From NCBI GenBank assembly GCA_938028465.1, contig CALJAA010000052.1, forward strand, positions 1 through 34,377: 34,377 nt of DNA, written 5' to 3'. The first letter of the stretch is position 1. The number at the start of each line of letters is the position of its first letter. A program made the position numbers and the translations under genes. The notes beneath the pieces were generated by a model that searched no databases, was not told the DNA's origin, and saw only the letters and a list, made by a program, of their open reading frames with translations. Shown piece after piece: positions 7,517 through 15,073 of the stretch. The DNA is from an uncultured Granulosicoccaceae bacterium (GTDB taxonomy: Bacteria; Pseudomonadota; Gammaproteobacteria; Granulosicoccales; Granulosicoccaceae).

Positions 7517-10259
7517 GGTTAACTAAATTAATCGCAGCTAATACTTTGTGAGGGGTTGCGGGTAAGTCAGATACGATCGCGCCAGTAGCATCGCGTATCG
7601 CATTAAGAATAGCCGGAGCTGTGGGTATCAAAACATGCTCGCCAAGGCCTTTTGCACCATAGGGCCCTTCAGCATCTTCAACTTCGATAATAATATTATT
7701 AAATGTTGGCATATCACCAATGGTTGGAATGAGGTAGTCGTGCAGGTTTTCAGTTTTGCCGGGTAGATACTCCTCCATCAATGCCATGCCAATTCCTTGC
7801 GCAATACCACCTTCGATTTGCCCTTCAACTAGCATTGGGTTTATGGCGCGCCCTACATCATGGGCAGCCGTAACGTGGTCGAGTTTAATCGTACCCAACT
7901 TAGTATCTACAGTGAGCTCCATCAGTTGCGCTCCATAACCATAAACAGCATAAGGACTGCCTTGCCCTCGTTTATCCAGCGGGGAGGTTGGTGGGTCGTA
8001 AGTTTCCTCAGCCATCAGTGCATATCCGAATTCGTTTACCTCTAGTTGTGATAAATCCACGGAGGATATTAGCGCGTCATCATGTAAATGAATAGTTGCG
8101 CCGGCTACCTCAATGCGAGAGGTAGCGCTGACATTGCCCAGCCTCAATACGGCTGCGCGCAACGCCTCTCCAGCGAGTTTAGCGGCCATGCCGGTTACGT
8201 AGGTTTGGCGCGAAGCTGAGGTTTTTCCACAGTCAGGTGTTAAATCAGTATCGCCGCCTACTAACGCAATGCTACTAACAGGCACGCCCAAGGCATCCGC
8301 TGCTATTTGGGTTATGACTGTATTGGATCCTTGGCCGATATCCATCGCGCCCTGATGCAATACCACAGCACCATCGGGTTTAATACCGAATCTAATTGTT
8401 GATGGATTAGGTAGAGACGTGTTACCACAGCCGTACCAGCAAGTGCCAATACCAACACCTTTACGTAAATGACCGTTTATTGATTGTTCATTGAATGCGC
8501 GCGCCGCTTTGTTTGCTCGAACCCATCTTGTTTGCAATGCTTCTAAACATTCGACAATGCCAACACCAGAAGTGAACACTTGCCCCGTAACAGTCGCTTG
8601 TTGGTTACGTAGCGCGTTACGAATTCTAAACTCTAACCGATCAAGCCCAACCTGATCTGCTAATTGATCAAATGCGGTTTCTTGTGCTACTGCTGACTGT
8701 GGTACACCGAAGCCTCTAAAGGCACCTGATGGAGGCGTGTTGGTATGTATCGCAACGCTACGTGCGCGATAATCTGGCACGTGATAGGGCCCTGATGCAT
8801 GCACTGGCACTCGGTTTGCCACAGTTGGGCCCCAGCTAGCGTAAGCACCAGTATTAAAGGTTCCTTTAAAATCAAAGCCACTCAGCATCCCGTCGGCATC
8901 GCATCCTACCGTTAACGTGATGTTAGATGGGTGACGTTTTGTTGTTGATCGCATTGAATCACCACGCGTGTAATTAATGGCGACGGGCATTTTCAGCACC
9001 CATGCAGCAAGAGCAATATAGGGTTGAAAGGAGATATCGAGTTTTGAGCCAAAGCCACCACCGCAGGCAGATGGCACTACACGAATAGCCTCCAGTGGAA
9101 GATCCAGTATTTCGGCTAAGCTCTCGCGATCCATTTGAGCGGCTTGAGTACACCCATGGACCTCGATTCGATCCGCGACGCGTACGCAATATCCAGCTTC
9201 GGGCTCGATATACGCATGCTCTATAAAAGGGGTAGACGTATGTGTTGTTACGCTGAAGCTTGCGCGCGCTAGTGCGGAGCTATATTCACCACGCTCAACA
9301 TAGCCTTCAACCAACATGTTACCGGGGCGGTCGTTATGAAGAAGCAAACTGGTTTTGTTAGTGGCTTCTTCTGGCAATAAGCTGTGGGGTAGTACTTCCC
9401 ATTCGATTGGCAACGCACTTTCGTCGATATTCTCTATGGCTTGGGCAGTTCCCACAATAGCTGCAACGGCTTCACCACGAAAACGAGCCGTGTTCTCGGC
9501 AAAAACAGTTTGGTCTGCAAAGGGTGGGATGACACCAAAACAATTGCGGCCCGGTATATCAGATGCGCAAAGCCATAACGCCAAGCCGTCTGTCGAATCA
9601 ACAAAGCGTTGGCTATCGGTAATAGTGAAATTTGCATGATGATAAGGGCTACGAATAACATGCACGAATAAGGTATCAACCGGGAAGCTATCTGCACCGT
9701 AGGTTAGTTCGCCATTCACTTTAGGCACACCGTCTAAATGTGGTATCGGTGAACCTATGGATTTTCCGGTATCAGGTTGAGTTGCGTTGTCAACAAAATT
9801 GTGAGTATTGACCACTGCATCTATGATTTTCTGATAACCCGTGCAGCGGCACAACACCCCCCCAAGTGCATCTTCGACTTCAGAACTTGTTGGGGTAGGG
9901 TTTGAATCCAAAAGTGCTTTGGCTGACATCAGCATGCCTGGTGTGCAAATACCACACTGAGCTGCACCATGATGAAGAAAGCTACGCTGTAACTGGCTAA
10001 GGGTGCCGCCACGGTTTAGCCCCTCAACCGTTTCAATCTGTGCGCCATCCAGTTGCGCTATCGGTACTAAGCATGAACACGATACTTGGTCGTTTATGAG
10101 TACAGTACAGGCACCACAGTCGCCTGCATCGCACCCAACTTTAGTGCCAGTAAAGTTCAGTTGGTTTCTTAGCACATCAGAGAGGCGTTTAGTTGGATTG
10201 GCCTCAAGCGATACCGATGTGCCGTTAAGATTCAGTGTGACTTCAATCGGTTTCAGCAT
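7509..10259 (-). CDS. Xanthine-dehydrogenase-family hydroxylase, fused [2Fe-2S] and molybdopterin subunits
   Basis: 916 residues joining two chains that are usually separate. Residues 1-155 are the iron-sulfur part: a plant-ferredoxin site at C43, C48, C51 and C63, and a second site at C102, C105, C137 and C139. Residues about 165-916 are the Mo-cofactor part, with GGGFGSK (400-406), QGAMDIGQGSNT (636-647), AHDVGRAINP and the catalytic Glu in GAKGLGE (E874). Such enzymes hydroxylate N-heterocycles next to the ring nitrogen using water, passing electrons via Fe-S to FAD. Its FAD partner is the gene just upstream, overlapping by 7 bp. The fused layout recalls E. coli XdhD. Nearby ring-reduction and enamidase-like genes point to a pyridine carboxylate, such as nicotinate to 6-hydroxynicotinate, as substrate; purines are less likely. 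Substrate is inference. Confidence 0.9.
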   Translation of the reverse strand: MLKPIEVTLNLNGTSVSLEANPTKRLSDVLRNQLNFTGTKVGCDAGDCGACTVLINDQVSCSCLVPIAQLDGAQIETVEGLNRGGTLSQLQRSFLHHGAAQCGICTPGMLMSAKALLDSNPTPTSSEVEDALGGVLCRCTGYQKIIDAVVNTHNFVDNATQPDTGKSIGSPIPHLDGVPKVNGELTYGADSFPVDTLFVHVIRSPYHHANFTITDSQRFVDSTDGLALWLCASDIPGRNCFGVIPPFADQTVFAENTARFRGEAVAAIVGTAQAIENIDESALPIEWEVLPHSLLPEEATNKTSLLLHNDRPGNMLVEGYVERGEYSSALARASFSVTTHTSTPFIEHAYIEPEAGYCVRVADRIEVHGCTQAAQMDRESLAEILDLPLEAIRVVPSACGGGFGSKLDISFQPYIALAAWVLKMPVAINYTRGDSMRSTTKRHPSNITLTVGCDADGMLSGFDFKGTFNTGAYASWGPTVANRVPVHASGPYHVPDYRARSVAIHTNTPPSGAFRGFGVPQSAVAQETAFDQLADQVGLDRLEFRIRNALRNQQATVTGQVFTSGVGIVECLEALQTRWVRANKAARAFNEQSINGHLRKGVGIGTCWYGCGNTSLPNPSTIRFGIKPDGAVVLHQGAMDIGQGSNTVITQIAADALGVPVSSIALVGGDTDLTPDCGKTSASRQTYVTGMAAKLAGEALRAAVLRLGNVSATSRIEVAGATIHLHDDALISSVDLSQLEVNEFGYALMAEETYDPPTSPLDKRGQGSPYAVYGYGAQLMELTVDTKLGTIKLDHVTAAHDVGRAINPMLVEGQIEGGIAQGIGMALMEEYLPGKTENLHDYLIPTIGDMPTFNNIIIEVEDAEGPYGAKGLGEHVLIPTAPAILNAIRDATGAIVSDLPATPHKVLAAINLVNRE

Positions 10260-11095
10260 AATGAGATAACCAGTGTGTCTATTGATCGCTTTAGTAGCTC
10301 GACAGCGGCAATATGACGATAATCAGCTGTAGCACGAACGTCATCAATAGCGGATAACTCTGCAACGTGTTGGGTGGCGACTCTATCGCTAAGCTCAGCG
10401 TTAAGCGCGTTGCCTATCAACGATTGCTCCAGTGCTGATAACCGACGCGCAACTACCGAGCAAGACCCGACACTCAGTGCGGCATCAGTCACGATATTAT
10501 TGTTATCAACCGCTATCCGTGTTGCTACCATCGCGATAGAAATCACTAAGTACTTGCGAGCGCCTAGTTTTAGAAAACATGATCGCCCATTTGAAGACGC
10601 CTTGGGTATTAATAGATCAATGACCATTTCACCATCAGCAAGGGTGGTTTGTCGATTGCCAGTAACAAAATCCTGTAAAGCGATATCACGCATGCCAGTT
10701 TTTGATGATACGCGTACGATCGTATCCAAACACAGCAAAGCGGGCATACCATCTGCAGCAGGAGACGCGTTACAGATATTGCCGGCAACGGTGGCACGGT
10801 TTTGTATTTGCACGGAACCTACTTCGAGTGCAGCAAGTTTTAACGCATTGAATGCCTCTGGAAGCTTTGCTTGAATAACGTCCGTCCATGTAGCTAATGC
10901 GCCAATATGCCAATGCGATTCATCCTCGTGGATGGTGCGTAGCGTGCTTAATTTTGATATATCGAGTACGTTGCCAGTGGGCTGTGAATTACCCAGCGCA
11001 GGATAATAATCTGTCCCGCCAGAGACTAACGACCAATTATCATCAGCAAGCAGTGATAGCGCTTCTTGGGTTGTCTTCGGTTGGGCAAATTTCAT
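10253..11095 (-). CDS. FAD-binding subunit of the molybdenum hydroxylase (CoxM/XdhB type)
   Basis: 280 residues. The N-terminal FAD-binding region includes VSGGTDYYPAL (about 20-30) and TVAGNICNASPAADGMPALL, the signature of the medium subunit of CO dehydrogenase/xanthine dehydrogenase enzymes. It takes electrons from the [2Fe-2S] clusters of the fused partner and passes them to an unknown acceptor. It is the first gene of the leftward operon; its stop overlaps the start of the Mo subunit gene. ATG at 11095 gives a normal family N-terminus (MKFAQPKTTQEAL), although the ribosome-binding site is weak. The promoter lies in the divergent region just upstream. Confidence 0.9.
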   Translation of the reverse strand: MKFAQPKTTQEALSLLADDNWSLVSGGTDYYPALGNSQPTGNVLDISKLSTLRTIHEDESHWHIGALATWTDVIQAKLPEAFNALKLAALEVGSVQIQNRATVAGNICNASPAADGMPALLCLDTIVRVSSKTGMRDIALQDFVTGNRQTTLADGEMVIDLLIPKASSNGRSCFLKLGARKYLVISIAMVATRIAVDNNNIVTDAALSVGSCSVVARRLSALEQSLIGNALNAELSDRVATQHVAELSAIDDVRATADYRHIAAVELLKRSIDTLVISLC

Positions 11096-11140
11096 CAGCG
11101 AAAGCGCACTTGATTATTTGACAATAGGGTATGAAATTAA

Positions 11141-11158
11141 GAATATCAGTATATTCAT
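11141..11158. promoter_or_regulatory. Operator-like inverted repeat at the leftward (hydroxylase) promoter
   Basis: GAATAT-CAGT-ATATTC (11141-11156) is a perfect 6-bp inverted repeat with a 4-bp spacer. The segment 11145-11158 matches the palindrome at 11265-11278 at 11 of 14 positions. It covers the leftward -10 TATACT, so a bound repressor would block the hydroxylase/transporter operon. Confidence 0.5.
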
Positions 11159-11263
11159 TTGTATGCATTCGATAATTCCTGGTGCATAGCTAGCTCTGCT
11201 ATAACTAATAGGCCAGAGCCACATAAAACCTGAATTTATAACGAATTGACAGGCTAGAATACA

Positions 11264-11279
11264 CATTAGTATACTAATG
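11264..11279. promoter_or_regulatory. Perfect 16-bp operator palindrome at the reductase promoter
   Basis: CATTAGTATACTAATG is a perfect palindrome lying over the -10 hexamer that follows TTGACA. Its core GTATACTA recurs at 16302-16309 in front of the MarR and enamidase-like genes. Size and position fit a MarR-family repressor site. Confidence 0.65.
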
Positions 11280-11429
11280 AATATAATCGTGATTGGCCTG
11301 GTTTGACTACGTCATTTTTTTATCGGGTTTCAAGGCGAAAACACCAGCGATTAAACTAGCGAACAAATCGTATTCAAGCAGTGCTATTAGTTTTAGTGCT
11401 TTTAGAATTAATAAATTAGGATTATTCGT

Positions 11430-12908
11430 GTGACCGAAGAGCAAGCTAAACCCGTCAAAATTAGATGCGATGCGTGCCCGGTAATGTGTTACGTCGCAAA
11501 CGGTCGCACGGGTGCATGTGATCGCTACGCTAACGAAGACGGACAGCTTGTTCGAGTAGACCCATTAACCATCTTAGAGCGTGGCACAAGCGAAGTTGTG
11601 CCGTTTCTTAAAAAAGACGAACGATGGGATGGCAATATTGTTGCCTCTGAAGATCAATTTGTTACCGCCATTGGCGCTGGCACGACCTATCCTGATTACA
11701 AGCCCGCTCCTTTCATTGTTGGCAGTACACATGAAGGTATTGATATGGTCACCGTGGTAACTGAAGGCATTTTCAGTTACTGCGGCGCGAAAGTAAAAAT
11801 AGATACTGATCGTCATATCGGAGCAGAACGCAGTTTGGTCCGTGCCAAAGGCGAGGCGATTGGTCATGTCACTACAGGCGAATACGGCTCGCAGATGTTG
11901 TCGATTGGTGGCGTTCATCATTTAACGGGTGGAAGCAAAAAGGAAGGCCGCCTAACCTGTGAGTCACTCATGGCTTTGTGTAATAGCGAAGCCGTGGAGC
12001 TGACCATTGATGATGGCTCTGACTTGGTAGTTCAAGCGAATAAACCCCCAATAATTAATGGTGTCGTTGAAGAACGCATGCGAGTTGGGTGTGGATCTGC
12101 CACCGTTGGCATGTTCGCGTCCCAATGGAAGGGCTTGGTTGATGAAGTCGTCGTTGTCGACGACCATATCACCGGCGTAATGTCAGAACATCAAGCCGGT
12201 AAAGTTATCGGCTGGGAAAAAACCGGCATAAAAATAAATGGCAAAAAATCGACACCGGGCCGGTACTTTCAAGTGGCAGAGCCTGGCACTGGCTGGGGCG
12301 GCACAAACCTAACCGATCCACTCACTATCCTTAAAGACTTTGATGCAAAGTTTGCCCAAGCCGGACTATCAATTTTAATGGTGTCCACCACAGGTGAGCA
12401 GTTTAGTTACTACGAGCTAGATGACGAACTAAAACCTCAACAACTAGAAATACCTGCGCGCCTACAAGCGTCCATCCGCAGAATTGAAGAAAATTGCGAG
12501 CCGGCACTGTGCTCAGTGATGTTTATGGGTGGTGCTGGTGGGTCATTGCGTGCAGGCGTGACTGAAAACCCGGTCATGCTAACTCGATCTGTTCAACAAG
12601 CAATAACCCGTGTCACTTGCGCTGGCGCACCAACGTTTCGTTGGCCAGGGGGTGGCATAACCATCATGGCGGATGTGACGCGTATGCCTAATTATTCCTT
12701 TGGCTATGTACCAACTCCAGCGTTAGTTGCGCCAATTGAATTCACACTTACACGTGCCGCCTACGAATCGCTTGGCGGCCATATGAATCACATCATGCCG
12801 ATTGAAGATGCGGTAAAAGGTGTTTTAGGACCGCAAAACGATCACTTATTAGCTGGCCGTGCAGGCGCTAAATGGCATGACGACAACCCATGGCCAATAG
12901 GGGATTAA
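11430..12908 (+). CDS. hnr: 6-hydroxynicotinate reductase-like iron-sulfur flavoprotein
   Basis: 492 residues resembling the family annotated as 6-hydroxynicotinate reductase. In Eubacterium barkeri that enzyme reduces 6-hydroxynicotinate to 1,4,5,6-tetrahydro-6-oxonicotinate and carries Fe-S clusters and a covalently bound flavin. Visible here: an N-terminal cluster motif C13-x2-C16-x3-C20-x9-C30, seven more cysteines (118, 177, 184, 221, 356, 361, 397), and glycine-rich stretches GGAGGSLRAG and RWPGGGI. The GTG start at 11430 has AGGA 8 nt upstream. It leads the rightward operon and lies 3 bp before the UPF0280 gene. With the Mo-hydroxylase and enamidase-like genes it supplies the ring-reduction step. 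The natural substrate could also be another pyridine carboxylate or an N-methylated pyridinium. Family call is firm, substrate is not. Confidence 0.85.
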   Translation: MTEEQAKPVKIRCDACPVMCYVANGRTGACDRYANEDGQLVRVDPLTILERGTSEVVPFLKKDERWDGNIVASEDQFVTAIGAGTTYPDYKPAPFIVGSTHEGIDMVTVVTEGIFSYCGAKVKIDTDRHIGAERSLVRAKGEAIGHVTTGEYGSQMLSIGGVHHLTGGSKKEGRLTCESLMALCNSEAVELTIDDGSDLVVQANKPPIINGVVEERMRVGCGSATVGMFASQWKGLVDEVVVVDDHITGVMSEHQAGKVIGWEKTGIKINGKKSTPGRYFQVAEPGTGWGGTNLTDPLTILKDFDAKFAQAGLSILMVSTTGEQFSYYELDDELKPQQLEIPARLQASIRRIEENCEPALCSVMFMGGAGGSLRAGVTENPVMLTRSVQQAITRVTCAGAPTFRWPGGGITIMADVTRMPNYSFGYVPTPALVAPIEFTLTRAAYESLGGHMNHIMPIEDAVKGVLGPQNDHLLAGRAGAKWHDDNPWPIGD

Positions 12909-12911
12909 GCG

Positions 12912-13835
12912 GTGGCATTGTGGGATAAACCGGTGGTAAACCGCTTAAGTGATAACCGTCTACAGTTACGCCACGGCCCAATCGAGCTGATCATCGAAGC
13001 GTTTGGCTCACAAACTGAAGTTGACGCAGCCTATCAACAAGCAGTTAATTCGTTTGCCACCGTACTCGAAGATTTAGCGGGTGAGCTAAACGAACTCAGA
13101 AAACAAACCAATGCAAACGCTCACTTGTTTAAAGGCGATATTGCCAAACAAATGGTAAAGGTGGCAGAATCATTTGCCCATCGTCATTTTATAACCCCAA
13201 TGATTGCTGTTGCAGGTGCAGTGGCCGACCATGTTCTTCACTATATGGTTATGGATAGAAACCTAAGCAGGGCTTACGTTAACAACGGCGGGGATATCGC
13301 CCTTTTTTTAAACGATAAAGAAAGCTTCAATATAGGCGTGTGTGCCAACCCACATACAGGCGCCATTGTGTCTCAGGCCAAAATAACTGAAGATAGTGAT
13401 GTTAGAGGGATAGCCACTAGCGGTTGGCGCGGGCGTAGCCATTCGTTGGGCATAGCTGATTCTGTAACAGTTCTTGCCCGCAATTCTGCTATCGCGGATG
13501 CAGCCGCAACACTAATTGCCAATGCCATCGATTTACCAAATCATCCAATGATAAAACGAGCAACTGCTACTGAGTTGAGCCCCGATAGCGATTTGGGTAA
13601 TCGATTGGTCACTGTTGATGTTGGAACGATATCACCTGCGGAATCTAAAACAGCTTTGAACTTGGGGCAGAAGCTTGCACAGTCACTGATAGAATCTAAG
13701 CAGATTACTAGCGTGTACGGTAGCCTGAACGACGAGGTGTTTTCGTTATATCCTTCATTGCAACCAACAGCGCTATACAAGGCTCCCAGCCAATCTAACT
13801 TTGATAACGTTCAAAAGGAACAAGCCAGTGCCTGA
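12912..13835 (+). CDS. UPF0280-family protein, ApbE-like fold
   Basis: 307 residues. Motifs recall ApbE-type FAD:protein FMN transferases: VNNGGDIAL (about 123-131), RGIATSGWRGRSHSLGIADS (165-184), then TVLAR and IADAAATLIANAI (194-206), which parallels the metal/flavin-binding ADAxAT segment of ApbE. The UPF0280 family has no settled function. The gene starts with GTG 3 bp after the reductase stop and overlaps the next gene by 8 bp, so it is strictly co-expressed with the reductase. Because the characterised reductase carries a covalent flavin, a flavin-attachment role is an attractive inference. A separate catalytic step in ring degradation is equally open. About 40 C-terminal residues are less conserved in character. 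Confidence 0.8.
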   Translation: MALWDKPVVNRLSDNRLQLRHGPIELIIEAFGSQTEVDAAYQQAVNSFATVLEDLAGELNELRKQTNANAHLFKGDIAKQMVKVAESFAHRHFITPMIAVAGAVADHVLHYMVMDRNLSRAYVNNGGDIALFLNDKESFNIGVCANPHTGAIVSQAKITEDSDVRGIATSGWRGRSHSLGIADSVTVLARNSAIADAAATLIANAIDLPNHPMIKRATATELSPDSDLGNRLVTVDVGTISPAESKTALNLGQKLAQSLIESKQITSVYGSLNDEVFSLYPSLQPTALYKAPSQSNFDNVQKEQASA

Positions 13836-14412
13836 AGTAATTGTCAGAAAAAGTTTTATTACGATCGAAGATATATTTCATGAAGGTGGACCCATCGCTT
13901 CGGTTCCGTTACGTCGGGCCGTTGTGGCCACTGTCATCCAAAACCCTTATGCGGGACGCTATGTTGAAGATATTGTCCCATTTATCGATGACTTAAAACC
14001 TCTAGGCACCAGCATGGCGCAGCACCTGATTGAAGCCTTGGGTGGTGATGCCAACGTTGTTGAAGGTTATGGCAAAGCATGCATAGTGGGTTCAGCTGGT
14101 GAGGTAGAGCACGGTGCACTTTGGCATGCACCAGGTGGATACTCTATGCGGGACAATTTACCTGCATCCAATGCCATCGTACCGTCTACCAAAAAAGTGG
14201 GTGGCCCGGGCACTCGTATCGATGTGCCGGTGACTCATTGCAATGCGTCTTATGTGCGTTCGCATTTTGATTCTATCGAAGTGGGGATTAACGATGCTCC
14301 CAAAGCCGACGAAATGCTCGTCATTTTGGTGATGACCACGGGCGCAAGAATCCATAATCGCGCAGGCGGCCTAGACGCAAAAGATATCAAAGGTGAGGAT
14401 GGCTTAAGATGA
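13828..14412 (+). CDS. AA_synth (DUF1185) family protein, copy 1
   Basis: 194 residues of the PF06684 family, known from structures with a chorismate-mutase-like fold and no firmly assigned reaction. Motifs shared with the next gene are NP(Y/F)AG(R/K)Y, YGKA, GEVEH, a run of DVP before AYVRSHFD-like residues (SYVRSHFD here), and NDAPKADE. The GTG at 13828 is preferred over an upstream TTG at 13801: AAAAGGAA lies about 7 nt before it, and it overlaps the UPF0280 stop by 8 bp. The stop overlaps the start of copy 2 as ATGA. Lying between ring reduction and enamidase-like genes, it may process a reduced-ring or ring-opened intermediate; no reaction can be read from sequence. Confidence 0.82.
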   Translation: MPEVIVRKSFITIEDIFHEGGPIASVPLRRAVVATVIQNPYAGRYVEDIVPFIDDLKPLGTSMAQHLIEALGGDANVVEGYGKACIVGSAGEVEHGALWHAPGGYSMRDNLPASNAIVPSTKKVGGPGTRIDVPVTHCNASYVRSHFDSIEVGINDAPKADEMLVILVMTTGARIHNRAGGLDAKDIKGEDGLR

Positions 14413-14987
14413 AAATACGTAAAATTGTAACCACTGTTGAAGAGACTCATCTAGAGATGGGTAAGGCGATCAACCCCCCGACGCGACGAGCCGCATCAAC
14501 GGCTGTGATAGAAAACCCTTTTGCAGGAAAGTATCAAGAGGATCTTGAGGCCCTTATGACTATCGGCGAGCAACTAGGCGCACAACTTGGCAAAAATTGT
14601 GTTGATGCTTTAGGGATTGAACCTAAAGATGCCGAGAGTTACGGCAAGGCTGCCATGGTAGGCGAGAATGGCGAACTTGAACACGCGGCTGCGATCTTAC
14701 ATCCTAAGCTGGGTAAGCCACTACGCGCTGCAGTTGAAAAAGGCGCAGCGCTTGTAGCTTCATCTAAAAAAATGGGATCAATGGGGCACCCATTGGATGT
14801 ACCGTTAGGGCATAAGGATGCTGCCTATGTGCGCTCACATTTTGACGGTATGGAAGTACGCATCAACGATGCTCCTCGCGCGAATGAGATAATGGTGTCT
14901 ATTGTTGTGACGGATTCAGGGCGGCCACTACCACGAGTAGGTGGGCTTGAACATGCCGATGCAAAAGGTGAAGACGGCCTGCGATAA
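14409..14987 (+). CDS. AA_synth (DUF1185) family protein, copy 2
   Basis: 192 residues, a diverged tandem paralogue of the preceding gene. Both share AYVRSHFD/SYVRSHFD, NDAPRANE, YGKA, GELEH and a nearly identical end (KGEDGLR). Differences are concentrated in the N-terminal 50 residues and in the segment after GELEH, which suggests either different substrates or a heteromeric complex. ATGA overlap with copy 1 implies equal expression. It is the last gene of the rightward operon; an inverted-repeat element follows. The Pfam name AA_synth should not be taken as evidence for amino-acid synthesis. Confidence 0.82.
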   Translation: MKIRKIVTTVEETHLEMGKAINPPTRRAASTAVIENPFAGKYQEDLEALMTIGEQLGAQLGKNCVDALGIEPKDAESYGKAAMVGENGELEHAAAILHPKLGKPLRAAVEKGAALVASSKKMGSMGHPLDVPLGHKDAAYVRSHFDGMEVRINDAPRANEIMVSIVVTDSGRPLPRVGGLEHADAKGEDGLR

Positions 14988-15004
14988 TGCTCATCCCCGA
15001 GCTT

Positions 15005-15069
15005 GTCATCCCCGCGAAGGCGGGGACCCACTTCCCCGTGTGCTAGATCCCCGCCTGCGCGAGGATGAC
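15005..15069. repeat. REP-like inverted pair between convergent genes
   Basis: GTCATCCCCGCGAAGGCGGG begins at 15005 and is a self-complementary hairpin element. An inverted, slightly diverged copy (GATCCCCGCCTGCGCGAGGA...) occupies 15046-15069. The two can form either separate hairpins or one long cruciform. It sits between the convergent AA_synth and enamidase-like genes and could also stop transcription in both directions. A truncated relative is at 16810. Confidence 0.75.
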
Positions 15070-15073
15070 GAGG

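Larger units (their letters stand above)
11096..11429. promoter_or_regulatory. Divergent control region between hydroxylase and reductase operons
   Basis: A 334-bp AT-rich gap. Rightward: a consensus -35 TTGACA (11246-11251), 18 bp spacer, then TATACT (11270-11275), giving a leader of about 150 nt before the reductase gene. Leftward: a -10 TATACT (complement of 11148-11153) about 50 bp before the FAD-subunit start, with only a poor -35. Both -10 elements lie inside related inverted repeats, listed separately. No gene is visible in the gap. Confidence 0.65.

Noticed and set aside
13801-13827. TTG start for the first AA_synth gene
   Set aside because: The GTG at 13828 has a good AAAAGGAA ribosome-binding site and a tight 8-bp overlap; the TTG has neither.
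13828-14987. Taking the AA_synth name as evidence of amino-acid biosynthesis
   Set aside because: The name comes from early guesses; the catabolic operon context argues otherwise.
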